From NCBI RefSeq assembly GCF_030407765.1, contig NZ_JASDCU010000006.1, forward strand, positions 146,463 to 210,462: a stretch of 64,000 nucleotides of DNA, given 5' to 3'. The DNA is from Microbacterium sp. APC 3901. Lineage in GTDB: Bacteria; Actinomycetota; Actinomycetes; Actinomycetales; Microbacteriaceae. A program made the position numbers and the translations under genes. The notes below the pieces were generated by a model, which was not told the DNA's origin, did no database searches, and saw only the letters and a program-made list of their open reading frames with translations. Below, piece by piece: positions 1-7,313 of the stretch. Position 1 is the stretch's first letter. Every line of letters starts with the position of its first letter.

Positions 1-1073
1 GCACCGGCCGCGAGGCCGACACGGTTGAGGTACTCGATGACGATCGCGTACGAGCGCAGGAGGCTCGTCTCGGTGTACGGCACGTCGTTCGAGATGCAGT
101 AGTCGCGGACGATCTCGCGAGCCTTGGCGAGGTTCGGGCGCGGCATGTTCGGGAACAGGTGGTGCTCGACCTGGTAGTTGAGACCGCCCATGAGCCAGGT
201 GGCCCACCATCCGCCGCGGATGTTGCGCGAGGTGCGCACCTGCTTCGAGAAGAAGTCGAGGCGAGCGTTCGGGTCGATGATCGGCATGCCCTTGTGGTTC
301 GGAGCGAACGACGCCCCCATGTAGACGCCGAAGACGGCGAGCTGCACGCCCATGAAGGCGAACGCCATGCCGAGCGGCAGCATCAGGAAGACAGGGACCA
401 GGACGATCGCGAAGCGGAGCGCGATCAGGCCCAGCTCGATCCAGCGGCCCTTGGCCTTCTTGCTCGTCACGAGGTGCTTGACGCCGAGGTAGTGGAGGTT
501 GAGTCCCTCGAGCGTCAGGAGCGGGAAGAACAGCCAGCCCTGCTTGCGCGTGATCAGGCGGACGATGCCACGCGACTGCGCCGCATCCGTTTCGAGGAAC
601 GAGATCGTGTCGACCTCGATGTCGGGATCCTTGCCGACCTGGTTCGGGTTTCCGTGGTGCTTGGTGTGCTTGGAATCCCACCACGAGTAGCTGATGCCGA
701 CGACGCCGGCAGCCAGGATGCGAGCGAGGCGGAAGTTCGCCGGGCCCGAGGTGAGGATCTGGCGGTGCGCCGCCTCATGGGCGAGGAACGCCACCTGTGT
801 GAGGACGAGGCCGAGGCCGGCGGCGATCAGCAGCTGGAACCAGCTGTCGCCGAGCAGGATGAAGCCGGTGATGAGGCCTCCGAGGGCGACGGCGAGGCCG
901 GCGGCGACGAAGATGTAGAACCATCCGGCGCGCTGCAGAAGGCCGGTCTCCCTGACCACCTGCGACACCTGCTTGTAGGCGTGCGTCATCGGGGGGATCT
1001 CTGCGTTCCCGGCATACGTCTGGCGTACCGGTCCGAGCGTGGCTGCGGTCTTTTCGACCTGCGAAATGGAGAT
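1..1073 (-). CDS. Membrane fatty-acid (acyl-CoA/acyl-lipid) desaturase, 3' end outside window
   Basis: This is a di-iron membrane fatty-acid desaturase that introduces a double bond into acyl chains. The three histidine boxes are visible: HEAAH near residue 98, HTKHH near residue 130, and YQVEHHLFP in the C-terminal third. Hydrophobic membrane pairs lie between boxes 1-2 and 2-3. The C-terminus runs past base 1, so the gene is incomplete here. The start is unusual. The frame is open and protein-like (SQVEKTAATLGPVRQTYAG) well upstream of the first ATG at 989. An AGGAGA Shine-Dalgarno at about 1084-1079 sits correctly only for an ATC (1073) or ATT (1067) codon. A TTG at 1118 is the other upstream choice. 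The family resembles mycobacterial DesA3-type desaturases, which need a flavin reductase partner; none is visible in the window. Family call is firm, start is not. Confidence 0.9.
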   Translation of the reverse strand, partial: MSISQVEKTAATLGPVRQTYAGNAEIPPMTHAYKQVSQVVRETGLLQRAGWFYIFVAAGLAVALGGLITGFILLGDSWFQLLIAAGLGLVLTQVAFLAHEAAHRQILTSGPANFRLARILAAGVVGISYSWWDSKHTKHHGNPNQVGKDPDIEVDTISFLETDAAQSRGIVRLITRKQGWLFFPLLTLEGLNLHYLGVKHLVTSKKAKGRWIELGLIALRFAIVLVPVFLMLPLGMAFAFMGVQLAVFGVYMGASFAPNHKGMPIIDPNARLDFFSKQVRTSRNIRGGWWATWLMGGLNYQVEHHLFPNMPRPNLAKAREIVRDYCISNDVPYTETSLLRSYAIVIEYLNRVGLAAG

Positions 1074-1220
1074 GTTGCTCTCCTGTCGATTGGAGCCCTT
1101 GAGCTGTGGTAAGCCCAAGGCAGATCGCCCAACGCTTAACTCAACCTAACCCCCCGCGCATGCGCCGTGGGGAATACGTCGGCACCCCTTGACGATTCAC
1201 AGGTGCTGTGAATGAAACGG

Positions 1221-1517
1221 TCAGGCGCTGGCTCTGCGCGGGCGCCTTCTCAACGCGCGCGGAAGGGTGAACGAGAACGTGCGCGCGCGGTGCTTCGGTG
1301 CGCTCGCGGCCTCGAGAGCCTCGCGCGCGTCGGCGAGGGACTCGAACGCCCCGAGCTCGGTCCCGCGCTGATCCCGGGCGAGATGCGTCGCGCCGTCGAA
1401 CTCGATGAATCCGGCGAACTCGCCGGATCGGGTCGCGACATGCACGTCTGCGTCGGCCTGTTTCCAGGTCAGCGGATCGGAAGGAGGAAAGGTAGTCATG
1501 CTCATGGTCATACTCAT
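1221..1517 (-). CDS. Small hypothetical protein
   Basis: A protein of about 98 residues with no family I recognise. After a Met-Ser-Thr-rich start (several ATGs between 1517 and 1499), the body has a plausible globular sequence containing TWKQADADVHVATRSGEFAG and GFIEFDGATHLARDQRG, then a basic Arg-rich tail. There is no signal peptide or membrane segment. It stands alone between the desaturase and the tat operon. No clear Shine-Dalgarno precedes any of the ATGs, so the mRNA may be leaderless or the start may differ. I call it real because the composition is protein-like on this strand, while the opposite strand gives only low-complexity Arg/Glu text. Confidence 0.6.
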   Translation of the reverse strand: MSMTMSMTTFPPSDPLTWKQADADVHVATRSGEFAGFIEFDGATHLARDQRGTELGAFESLADAREALEAASAPKHRARTFSFTLPRALRRRPRRASA

Positions 1518-1696
1518 TGCTGTGTGACGGGCGCGCGATATCGCGACCCGCAAGATGTGAGATCGAGGGAGGATGCCGCGCGCATCGATGCACGTGGTCC
1601 GGAATGGCCCTGATCAGTGGCTCCGTGGACGGCCTAGATAGGGCCAGAACACACGGTGCATCATTACTCTAGCAGGTCGGCATCACCGATGGCGAT

Positions 1697-2134
1697 TCAG
1701 CTGTCGGCCGGGACCCACACACGTCGCGGGTGGCCTGAGGATCCCGCCACGATCCACGCACCCGCGGGCTCGGGCTCGGGCCGCACGTCATCGACAACAT
1801 CTGCCGTCGCCTCGTCGGCCGTCGGACCGTCTGCCCTCGGATCGATCGATCTCCGCTCGCTCCTCTCAGAGACCTCCCCCGCCGCCCACGCGTCGCGGAT
1901 GATCCGCCGCGGATCGTATTGCCGAGGATCCAATGCGGTCCACTCCTCACGGATGCTCGCCACCCCGGCCTCCTGCTCCGCTCGCCGCGCCGCATGGCCC
2001 GCAAGCAGCGTGGCCCGGCGGACGAGCGCCCCGAGACGGCCCGCGTACTCCGGCAGCCGTCGAGGACCGATGATCACCGCCGCGATCAGCGCGACCAGGA
2101 ACAGCTTCTCGATGGTGAGACCGAACATGGTCAT
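1697..2134 (-). CDS. tatB: Sec-independent translocase protein TatB-like
   Basis: A protein of 145 residues. It starts with a short periplasmic stub and one membrane helix (EKLFLVALIAAVII), followed by the Tat hinge GPRRLPEYAG and an amphipathic helix rich in Arg and Ala. That is the TatA/B fold, and the Glu before the helix together with GPxRLP points to TatB. The long acidic and Pro-rich tail (residues about 85-130) is typical of TatB substrate-receptor proteins and longer than TatA. Its ATG overlaps the tatC stop as ATGA, so it is translationally coupled. With TatC it should form the twin-arginine signal-peptide receptor in the plasma membrane. The gene order tatA-tatC-tatB is not the commonest one. 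Confidence 0.85.
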   Translation of the reverse strand: MTMFGLTIEKLFLVALIAAVIIGPRRLPEYAGRLGALVRRATLLAGHAARRAEQEAGVASIREEWTALDPRQYDPRRIIRDAWAAGEVSERSERRSIDPRADGPTADEATADVVDDVRPEPEPAGAWIVAGSSGHPRRVWVPADS

Positions 2135-2937
2135 CCCTCCGTCGCCTCGGCGACCATCGCGGCGGCCCTGCGGTCGGCCCTCCTGTCGTGGAGCGCGGCG
2201 ATGAGCAGCGCCATCAGGAACAGCAGGGTCATGGGAACGGCTATCAGGAACATCGACAGCACGTCGGCCGCCGGAGTCACGATCGCGCTGAACAGCACGA
2301 TCGCGACGATGACGATTCGCCAGCTCCTCGCGATCGCCCGGGCCGAGACCACGCCCAGCAGATTCAGCATCACGAGGAACACGGGAAGAACGAAGGCGAT
2401 GCCCGTGGCGAGCACGATCTTGAGGATGAAGTCGACGTAGTACGACGCCTGCAGCAGGGTGCTGTCTTCGGTCGAGGCGAAGCTCGCGAGCAGCTCGACC
2501 ATATGGGGGAAGAGCAGGAGACCTGCCAGGCAACCGCCGACGAACAGGGGGACGGATGCCGCGAGGAACCCGAACGTGTACTTCTTCTCCCTCGCGTTGA
2601 GACCGGGGGCCAGGAAGGCGAGCAGCTCGTACATCCACACCGGACTCGACAGAGCGACACCCGCGAAGAGCGCGATCTTGAGCTTGAGGTCGAAGGCCCC
2701 GGTGATGCTGTCGTAGTTCAGGCTCGCGTCCCGCGATTCGGCGAGCGCCGTGATGGGGGCCCGAACGACCTCGAGCATCTGGTCGGACAGGAGATACCCG
2801 GCGGCCACCCCGACCAGGAGCGCCGCCACCGCACGGAACGAGCGCGTGCGCGCCTCCCGCAGGTGAGACGACAGCGGCATCCCGGTCGGGGCGGGCGATC
2901 TGCTCGCCCCGACGGCGTCAGCGGCGAGCGCGGACAC
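2131..2937 (-). CDS. tatC: Twin-arginine translocase subunit TatC
   Basis: A polytopic membrane protein of 268 residues, the receptor for RR signal peptides. Near the N-terminus is MPLSSHLREARTR, the TatC cytosolic signature with the conserved Arg and Glu. The first periplasmic loop is followed by FLAPGLNAREKKYTF, the second family signature carrying the conserved Glu. Six hydrophobic segments are visible. The GTG start at 2937 is three bases past the tatA stop, and the 3' end overlaps tatB (ATGA). An internal ATG at 2880, just before MPLSSHL, is a weaker alternative because it lacks a Shine-Dalgarno. Operon tatA-tatC-tatB. Confidence 0.96.
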   Translation of the reverse strand: MSALAADAVGASRSPAPTGMPLSSHLREARTRSFRAVAALLVGVAAGYLLSDQMLEVVRAPITALAESRDASLNYDSITGAFDLKLKIALFAGVALSSPVWMYELLAFLAPGLNAREKKYTFGFLAASVPLFVGGCLAGLLLFPHMVELLASFASTEDSTLLQASYYVDFILKIVLATGIAFVLPVFLVMLNLLGVVSARAIARSWRIVIVAIVLFSAIVTPAADVLSMFLIAVPMTLLFLMALLIAALHDRRADRRAAAMVAEATEG

Positions 2938-2940
2938 CGT

Positions 2941-3183
2941 CTACTCCGCGGCCCGCAGAGCAGGCCTGATGACGTCGGCGGAGTCGCGAGCGCCCGCAGG
3001 CTCCCCGTCTCTCGGTGCCGGCTCGACCCGGACCTCGCCCGGGGCGTCTGCGACCTCCGACTTGAGGATGCGCATGGACTGACCGACGCTCTTTGCGAGG
3101 GCCGGGAGCTTCGCGGCGCCGAAGATCAGGACCACGATCGCGAGGATGATCAGGGCGTGCCACCCTGTGAGGTTCTGCAGCAT
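2941..3183 (-). CDS. tatA: Sec-independent translocase protein TatA
   Basis: An 80-residue protein with one N-terminal membrane helix (ALIILAIVVLIF), the diagnostic hinge FGAAKLP, an amphipathic helix (ALAKSVGQSMRILKSEV), and a charged C-terminal tail. This is the TatA architecture: many copies assemble around TatBC to form the translocation pathway for folded proteins. It is the first gene of the tat operon. A GGAAGGAAGACATG ribosome-binding site precedes the start. The gene directly upstream encodes a Tat-signal lipoprotein, so substrate and translocon genes are adjacent. Confidence 0.96.
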   Translation of the reverse strand: MLQNLTGWHALIILAIVVLIFGAAKLPALAKSVGQSMRILKSEVADAPGEVRVEPAPRDGEPAGARDSADVIRPALRAAE

Positions 3184-3220
3184 GTCTTCCTTCTTCCTGT
3201 GTCAGGTGTGTGATTCGCGT

Positions 3221-4204
3221 TCAGTCGGACGGCGGCTCGCCGCCGCCTCCGGGGCCGCCCTCGCCGCCCGACGGGGCGGATCCTGCGCTCGGCGTCGTGG
3301 TCGTGTCGACGCCGACCACGAGCGTCGCGGAGTATCCGCTGCCGACGTCACCGGCGACCGTGGCCAGCTGCAGCGCGCCGGAGTCGTCGCCGAAGACGTT
3401 GTCTCCGGCGAGGCTCGTCTGTGAGAGGTTCTGCGCGGACCCCGGGTAACGGGAGTCGGCGTATACGACGGTGCAGACGTCCTCCGGCAGCGCCAGCTGG
3501 GACGTGGCGATGGCGTTGGCCGAGTCGGTGATCGAGTCGACGTCCGGATAGACCTCGAAGTGGATGTGCGGCCAGCGGCCCGAATAGCAGCCGGGGAAGA
3601 TCGACGTGAACGAGACCCTGCCTTCGGCATCCGCGACCTGCACCCCGCGGAGGTAGGTGACGTCCTCGAGGCCGGAGGAGTACATCGAGTACTCGCCCTC
3701 AGCCGTGCAGTGCCATGCGTAGACCGCGACTCCCTCGAACGGGACGCTGCCGTTCGCGAGGTCGATGACCTGAAGCTCGAAGGTGAGCGGTATGCCGTCG
3801 GCGGTCGCCGATCCGTCGATCGAGGTCGTGATGTCCTGACGCACGATGCCCGAATCCTCGAGGACATCCGGCCCGTTCGATCCGTCGCCGGGGTAGGGCC
3901 CTGCGGTCTCATCGGGGATCTCCCCCGCCGCGGTCGTGGTCGTCGACCCAGACGAGCCTCCGGTGTCGGTCGTCGATGTCGAGTCGCCCGAGCTCGACGT
4001 GCTGCTCTCCGACGGCACGCACGCGGCGAGGACCATCGCGCCCACGCCGAGACCGGCGAGCCCGAGGACGCCGCGGCGGGTCACCAGGGTGCGGATGTCG
4101 AACGCGGCGCCCTGATCGACGACCTCCTCGTCGACCCGGTCGAGCAGTCGCCCCTCGTAGGTCGGGCCCTCAGGGGTCTGTACGGGTTCGGGGATGCGGC
4201 TCAT
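3221..4204 (-). CDS. Intradiol ring-cleavage dioxygenase-like Tat lipoprotein
   Basis: A protein of 327 residues. The start at 4204 is chosen for its GAGAGGAGCACG ribosome-binding site. Residues about 43-66 form a twin-arginine lipoprotein signal: TRRGVLGLAGLG, a hydrophobic stretch, then LAAC as lipobox. A low-complexity Ser/Thr linker follows. The catalytic domain contains ETAGPYPG, AVYAWHCTAEGEYSMYSSG and FPGCYSGRWPHIHFEVY. The last is the intradiol (protocatechuate/catechol) dioxygenase signature with the His-x-His iron ligands. Extracytoplasmic members of this family are common in actinobacteria and their substrates are mostly unknown; aromatic diols are the family precedent. It probably acts on the outer face of the membrane after Tat export, consistent with the neighbouring tat operon. 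A Gly/Pro-rich low-complexity tail ends the protein. Confidence 0.85.
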   Translation of the reverse strand: MSRIPEPVQTPEGPTYEGRLLDRVDEEVVDQGAAFDIRTLVTRRGVLGLAGLGVGAMVLAACVPSESSTSSSGDSTSTTDTGGSSGSTTTTAAGEIPDETAGPYPGDGSNGPDVLEDSGIVRQDITTSIDGSATADGIPLTFELQVIDLANGSVPFEGVAVYAWHCTAEGEYSMYSSGLEDVTYLRGVQVADAEGRVSFTSIFPGCYSGRWPHIHFEVYPDVDSITDSANAIATSQLALPEDVCTVVYADSRYPGSAQNLSQTSLAGDNVFGDDSGALQLATVAGDVGSGYSATLVVGVDTTTTPSAGSAPSGGEGGPGGGGEPPSD

Positions 4205-4293
4205 GATCGTGCTCCTCTCGGCGTGGATGGGTGTCGATGTACCCATGGTCACGGAGGATGCGATCAGTGAACTATGCCTCGCCTATGCGATGT

Positions 4294-5463
4294 CTATGAC
4301 TCCCGACGCACAGGCGGATGCAGGACGAGCACGACGACGATCACGACCAGGACGGCGGCGGTGATCACCACCGGGATCGGCAGGATCGAGTCGAGCAGCA
4401 CCACGGCCGCACCGAGCGGAATGACCGTGTTCACCACCCTGTCGGCGTGCTCGCGGATCGCGATCCACCAGATGCCGAGCAGGAAGATCGCGATCGGGAT
4501 GGCCACCGTGAGCGACGCGACGGCCTGGGGGAGATGGCTCTCGCCGGTCGGGACGTCGAGCTCGACCTCGATTCCGGCCGAGAACGCGGCGGCCGCAGCG
4601 AAGACGAGATAGTGCGAGTACCCGTAGCGGAGCGTGCGGCCGAGCGTCGTGATCGCCCGGTGATGCGGCGGCCAGAAGTAGATCCACCACAGAGAGGCGG
4701 TCACCACCAGCGTCAGCACCGAGATCGCGATGAGCGGAACGAAGGAGTCGAGCTCATTCTTCGCCTCGATGATCGCGTTGGCGGAGGCGAGGAGGCTCTC
4801 GCCGAGCACGATGAGCGTGAAGAGACCGTAGCGTTCGGTGATGTGATGCGGATGCCATGGCGTCTGCCCACGGCGCTCGGCGAACACCGGCACGCTGACC
4901 TCGACGAGGGCGAAGACCACGAAGGCCACGAGCTGGAGCGGCCCTGAAGGGACGAGCAGGAACAGCACCCACAGCATCTGCACGGCGGCGATGCCGAAGG
5001 CGTAGCGACGAGTCGCGGCCTTGAGCTCCCCCGCCCCACGTGACGCGCGCAGCCATTGCCCGATCATCGCGAGGCGCATCACGATGTAGCCGATCACCGG
5101 AAGGGTGAAATCTCCGTGCTCGAACGCCGCGGGTATCCCGGCCGCCAGCACGAGCACGCCCCCCATCTGCACGATCGTCGTGACGCGGTAGAGCCAGTCG
5201 TCGGTGTCGAATGATGTGGCGAACCACGTGAAGTTCATCCACGCCCACCACACCGCGAAGAACACCAGCAGGTAAGAGGTGATGCCGTGGACGAAGTCGC
5301 CGTGGCTCAACGCGTGGTGCAGTTGGGCCGAGGCGATGCTCACCGCGACGACGAACACGAGATCGAAGAACAGCTCGAGTGTGCTGGCAGTGCGATGGGG
5401 TTGCGCCGGATCTCTCGGCAGCATGCGGCTGAGACGGAATCGGGGGGGCGGGGTGGCGGTCAC
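4294..5463 (-). CDS. LtrA family (low temperature requirement protein A) membrane protein
   Basis: About 389 residues with ten or more hydrophobic segments. The N-terminal signature TLELFFDLVFVVAVSIASAQ is typical of the LtrA family, and ITERYGLFTLIVLGESLLA is the second family hallmark. Biochemical function is unknown; the family was named from a Listeria cold-growth phenotype. I place the start at GTG 5463 (VTATPPPRFRLSRMLPRDPA). The frame stays open to an ATG at 5526, but the added residues look non-native and no strong ribosome-binding site decides the point. It is encoded alone and divergent from the polysaccharide locus that starts beyond 5.5 kb. Confidence 0.88.
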   Translation of the reverse strand: MTATPPPRFRLSRMLPRDPAQPHRTASTLELFFDLVFVVAVSIASAQLHHALSHGDFVHGITSYLLVFFAVWWAWMNFTWFATSFDTDDWLYRVTTIVQMGGVLVLAAGIPAAFEHGDFTLPVIGYIVMRLAMIGQWLRASRGAGELKAATRRYAFGIAAVQMLWVLFLLVPSGPLQLVAFVVFALVEVSVPVFAERRGQTPWHPHHITERYGLFTLIVLGESLLASANAIIEAKNELDSFVPLIAISVLTLVVTASLWWIYFWPPHHRAITTLGRTLRYGYSHYLVFAAAAAFSAGIEVELDVPTGESHLPQAVASLTVAIPIAIFLLGIWWIAIREHADRVVNTVIPLGAAVVLLDSILPIPVVITAAVLVVIVVVLVLHPPVRRES

Positions 5464-5703
5464 GCGGTCACGATATCGACGTCGCTCGCCATCCGAGCAC
5501 GCGTACTGGAATAAAGGTTGATCCACTCGCGTGAATTACCTTCCGCTGAACGTTCGGTTCCGCTAGAGTGAACGAAGTCTGCAGTGCCTGCTGCCAGCAA
5601 CACCGTGTGGGACGGTGACCGCTAATCGTGATTTGGGATCACGGATGCAGCAGGACCCGAGGGGTCGGGACGCAGACGATGCCATGGACGTGGGGTCCGT
5701 GGT
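5464..5703. promoter_or_regulatory. Divergent intergenic region before the polysaccharide locus
   Basis: About 310 bases separate the LtrA gene from the priming transferase. This part holds no gene I can support. A weak -10-like TAGAGT lies at 5564-5569 on the plus strand, but no convincing -35 goes with it. The stretch leads into the G-run cluster annotated separately. The frame of the transferase stays open through here from a GTG at 5615, which leaves an N-terminal extension of 54 residues as an unlikely alternative. Confidence 0.4.
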
Positions 5704-5740
5704 CTGGGGAATATCTGGGGATAACTATGGCGCACTGGGG
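5704..5740 (+). promoter_or_regulatory. CTGGGGA triple repeat (G-run element 1)
   Basis: Three exact CTGGGGA repeats begin at 5704, 5715 and 5735, spaced 11 and 20 bases apart, close to one and two helical turns. A GGGG run at 5766-5769, about 8 bases before the transferase ATG, lies downstream and can serve as Shine-Dalgarno. Similar clusters precede other genes in this locus (see 22100, 27452, 29774, 36117). They could be an operator read as phased DNA sites, or a G-quadruplex-forming 5' leader. Seen directly in sequence; function is inferred. Confidence 0.5.
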
Positions 5741-5780
5741 AATTCTGCGTACATTCAGGGCTCAAGGGGCTTCGGCATGA
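5727..5780 (+). CDS. Possible 17-residue leader peptide
   Basis: An ATG at 5727 follows CTGGGGATAACT, so GGGGA is correctly placed as a ribosome-binding site. It opens a short frame, MAHWGILRTFRAQGASA, whose TGA stop overlaps the transferase ATG as ATGA. That arrangement would couple translation of the leader to the downstream gene. The DNA around this start (GGGGA, ATGGC, then ACTGGGGA and TTCTGCG) resembles the start of the giant gene at 27443, whose protein begins MALQLGILARSRAVG. The frame could equally be a chance product of the repeated DNA element. Confidence 0.3.
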   Translation: MAHWGILRTFRAQGASA

Positions 5781-7309
5781 CTTCCGTCGAGGATGCCCTG
5801 AGCATCACTCGCACGGGGTCGGTCTTCACGCCGGTCGCTGCTCCGCGAGCCGCCCAGTCGGTCACGCGCACGGTGGTCACACCTCGCGTGTCCGCAACGC
5901 TGGAGCGACGCCGTCAGTGGGAACGGCGTTATCGGATGCGACTGCAGATCACGGATGCTGGGGTCATCCTGTTCTCGGTCGGAATCACAGCAGCGGTCCA
6001 GGTGATGACCGGTGTCGCAGGGGAAGAGGCCCTGCGCAACGGCATTCTGCTGGCCTCGCTCTGGTATCTGATGCTCGGCGCGCTGCACACCCGTGACGCA
6101 GCGCTGTTCCGCGCCAGCGCCACCGAGTACCGCGGCGTGGCACACGCCAGCGGGCTGGCGTTCGGGATCATCGCCATGCTCAGCGTCGTGCTCGGCTGGC
6201 AGACGATGCAGCTCGTGCTGCTCGTCGGCCTGCCGCTCGGGCTCCTCACCCTGCTCGGCACGCGATGGGCGTGGCGGCACTGGCTGACGACGCAGCGTGC
6301 GCGGGGGCGTTTCGCCTCGCGCACGCTCGTCGTCGGCAACCGCGACGACGTCGAGTACGTCATCCGCACCCTGCACCCGATCGGCGCCTCCGGGTACCAG
6401 GTCGTCGGTGCGACGCTGCTCGACGGCAATGCACGCGATGTCGAAGCCCGCGGCGAGCAGTTCCCGGTGCTCGGCAACGTCAACTCCGTCTCGACGGTGG
6501 CTGCCGAACTGGGCGCTGACACGATCATCGTGGCGAGCCGGCCGGACGGCGAGCCCGACTTCGTGAAGCACTTGAGCTGGCAGCTCGAAGGCACCGCAGC
6601 AGAGCTCGTGCTCTCCAGCCGCCTCACCGATGTCGCCGGCCCGCGCATCTCCTTCGCACCGGTCGAGGGCCTTCCTCTCATCCAGGTGCAGATCCCCTCG
6701 TACGAGGGAGGCCAGCACGTCCTGAAGCGCGCTCTCGACATCGTCGTCGCCTCCGTCGCGCTCATCCCGATCGCGCTCATCACGCCGCTGCTCGCGCTGC
6801 TCGTGAAACTGGACTCTCCCGGCCCCCTGTTCTTCTCGCAGGAACGCGTCGGTCGAGACGGCCGCACCTTCAAGATCATGAAGTTCCGTTCGATGAAGAC
6901 CGATGCCGAGCAGCAGCTCGCGACGCTCAAGGAGCAGAACCAGGGAGCCGGCCTGCTGTTCAAGATGAAAGACGACCCGCGTGTCACGCGAGTCGGCCGG
7001 ATCCTGCGCAAGCTGTCCCTCGACGAGCTGCCGCAGTTCTGGAACGTCCTCGTCGGCGACATGAGCGTCGTGGGTCCGCGTCCCCCGCTGCCCACCGAGG
7101 TCACCGCATACGACGGCACCGTGTTCCGGCGTCTCTACATCAAGCCCGGGATCACCGGCCTGTGGCAGGTCTCCGGACGCAGCGATCTCTCGTGGGACGA
7201 GAGCGTTCGGCTCGACCTGCGATACGTCGAGAACTGGTCGGTCATGAACGACCTGCAGATCATGTGGCGCACCGCCAAGGTCATGGTCCGGCCCAGCGGA
7301 GCATACTGA
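5777..7309 (+). CDS. Polyprenyl-phosphate sugar-1-phosphate transferase (priming glycosyltransferase)
   Basis: About 510 residues. The N-terminal half has four or five hydrophobic segments and a CoA-binding-like nucleotide fold (RTLVVGNRDDVEYVIRTL). From residue about 317 comes the bacterial sugar transferase domain: KRALDIVVASVALIPI, then DSPGPLFFSQERVGRDGR, FKIMKFRSM, LDELPQFWNVLVGDMSVVG, and IKPGITGLWQVSGRSDL. These enzymes transfer a sugar-1-phosphate from a nucleotide sugar to undecaprenyl phosphate, starting repeat-unit assembly at the cytoplasmic face. Start 5777 is chosen because AAGGGG lies about 8 bases upstream and the leader stop overlaps it. It is the first enzyme of a co-directional run with the next two glycosyltransferases. 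Confidence 0.93.
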   Translation: MTSVEDALSITRTGSVFTPVAAPRAAQSVTRTVVTPRVSATLERRRQWERRYRMRLQITDAGVILFSVGITAAVQVMTGVAGEEALRNGILLASLWYLMLGALHTRDAALFRASATEYRGVAHASGLAFGIIAMLSVVLGWQTMQLVLLVGLPLGLLTLLGTRWAWRHWLTTQRARGRFASRTLVVGNRDDVEYVIRTLHPIGASGYQVVGATLLDGNARDVEARGEQFPVLGNVNSVSTVAAELGADTIIVASRPDGEPDFVKHLSWQLEGTAAELVLSSRLTDVAGPRISFAPVEGLPLIQVQIPSYEGGQHVLKRALDIVVASVALIPIALITPLLALLVKLDSPGPLFFSQERVGRDGRTFKIMKFRSMKTDAEQQLATLKEQNQGAGLLFKMKDDPRVTRVGRILRKLSLDELPQFWNVLVGDMSVVGPRPPLPTEVTAYDGTVFRRLYIKPGITGLWQVSGRSDLSWDESVRLDLRYVENWSVMNDLQIMWRTAKVMVRPSGAY

Positions 7310-7313
7310 GTAC

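Noticed and set aside
159..1112. Long plus-strand open frame antisense to the desaturase
   Set aside because: Highly charged low-complexity text and a clear desaturase with three His boxes on the other strand. Such shadow frames are common in high-GC DNA and many others in the window were rejected for the same reason.
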